Shown: piece by piece, positions 6,800 through 7,163 of the stretch | How positions within the stretch are numbered: the stretch's first letter is position 1 | How the letters are laid out: each line of letters starts with the position of its first letter | Assembly (NCBI GenBank): GCA_016840125.1 | Contig: JAEOSY010000285.1 | Coordinates: 1-7,163 of the forward strand | DNA length: 7,163 bases | Direction of reading: 5' to 3' | Source of the DNA: Candidatus Helarchaeota archaeon | Lineage (GTDB): Archaea > Asgardarchaeota > Lokiarchaeia > Helarchaeales > HEL-GB-A | Notes under the pieces: model-generated | What the model was told of the DNA's origin: nothing | Databases searched by the model: none | Seen by the model: only the letters and a program-made list of their open reading frames with translations | Program-made: the position numbers and the translations under genes

Positions 6800-7098
6800 T
6801 TTGAACCCACTACCTATATATATTTCCTGAATAAAGAAAAATAAAAATAGCTCAAAGTCGATTTATTTTTCCGTTTTATTATTTGAACCTTCTGTACTTT
6901 TGAATGTAGAATTGTTGGATCTAAACAATTCATAGTCTAGGAACGACCTTATCGGATTTTAGTTGGATCTATACAGAAAGAATCTTTAGAAATGGAATAA
7001 AAACAATTAGATACAATATTTACAATTCAAATACTATTTCACATTGATCTAAAAATGTAATCCCTTTAATTTCGATACACTAAAAAATTAAAATCGGT
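6800..7098. other. A/T-rich non-coding region leading into the regulator gene on the circle
   Basis: No gene is visible on either strand. The region has an inverted repeat at 6910-6930, a repeated GTTGGATCTA (6914-6923, 6962-6971), and A/T runs such as TATATATA near 6816 and AAAAAATTAAAA near 7083. On the circle it lies directly upstream of the HTH regulator, so it must hold that gene's promoter. It is also the most origin-like stretch of the molecule by composition, though no true iteron set is seen. Confidence 0.55.
6910..6930. repeat. Perfect 7-bp dyad AATTGTT / AACAATT with 7-base centre
   Basis: AATTGTT (6910-6916) and its complement AACAATT (6924-6930) flank GGATCTA. A further AACAATT lies at 7002-7008. 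The size and symmetry suit an operator for a dimeric HTH protein, and the regulator gene lies about 220 bases downstream on the circle. Such A/T-rich dyads also occur by chance. Confidence 0.4.
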
Positions 7099-7163
7099 TC
7101 ATTCAGTAAAAAGTTCACTTTACAAGAAAATGACTAATTTTCAATCAAAAACCCGGCGTGAAA
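7099..7163. repeat. Right copy of 65-bp terminal direct repeat, with start of the regulator gene
   Basis: This is identical to 1-65. It includes ATG 7130 and the first eleven codons of the HTH/Zn-ribbon gene, cut by the window end. On a closed circle it is the same gene as at 32, not a second copy. Confidence 0.95.

Noticed and set aside
6164..6960. ATCGGATTTT at 6164-6173 and 6951-6960 as target-site duplications of the IS remnant
   Set aside because: A 10-base A/T-rich repeat is expected by chance in this sequence, and the copies do not sit at recognisable IS ends.
6800..7098. CRISPR array or iteron set in the A/T-rich region
   Set aside because: Repeats are too few, too short and irregularly spaced.
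1..7163. TAG reassigned to sense throughout
   Set aside because: PFK ends in LSI followed by TAG exactly where bacterial homologues end, so TAG acts as a stop there; only context-dependent decoding remains possible.

Overview
The window looks like DNA from an anaerobic archaeon. The evidence is moderate A+T richness, a small HTH/zinc-ribbon regulator of an archaeal type (COG3357-like), a tungsten-type aldehyde:ferredoxin oxidoreductase paired with a four-cluster ferredoxin, and weak or absent Shine-Dalgarno sites at some starts. An Asgard or other mesophilic archaeon would fit, but the lineage cannot be fixed from the sequence alone.

The first 65 bases are identical to the last 65 (1-65 = 7099-7163). 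This is the usual signature of a circular contig, so the molecule is probably a 7098-bp circle, or one unit of a tandem array. No replication, partition or recombinase gene is visible.

Layout: (a) 32-2621, plus strand, holds a compact cluster: HTH/Zn-ribbon regulator, four-cluster ferredoxin, and AOR-family oxidoreductase. Ferredoxin and AOR lie in the same reading frame, separated by a single TAG and two codons before the first possible AOR start. (b) 2622-3139 is a long non-coding gap with a repeated and inverted 9-bp motif and possibly a worn transposase fragment. (c) 3173-4921, plus strand, is a short-type alpha-glucan phosphorylase. (d) 5076-6038, minus strand and convergent to it, is a full-length bacterial-type 6-phosphofructokinase. 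Its N-terminal third has been hidden by an in-frame TAG at codon 42; it also has Asn in place of the Mg-ATP-binding Asp103. (e) About 6182-6799, plus strand, is a decayed insertion-sequence transposase readable only by moving through three frames. (f) 6800-7098 is A+T-rich non-coding DNA with a dyad and short repeats, leading round the circle into the regulator.

Functionally, phosphorylase would release glucose 1-phosphate from storage glucan and phosphofructokinase would commit hexose phosphate to glycolysis. The AOR/ferredoxin pair would oxidise aldehydes and pass electrons to ferredoxin. This is a catabolic theme, but the genes are not one operon and the link between them is inference. The most interesting points are the amber codon in PFK (decay, suppression or pyrrolysine), the amber-separated ferredoxin/AOR pair, and a metabolic circle with no replicon genes.
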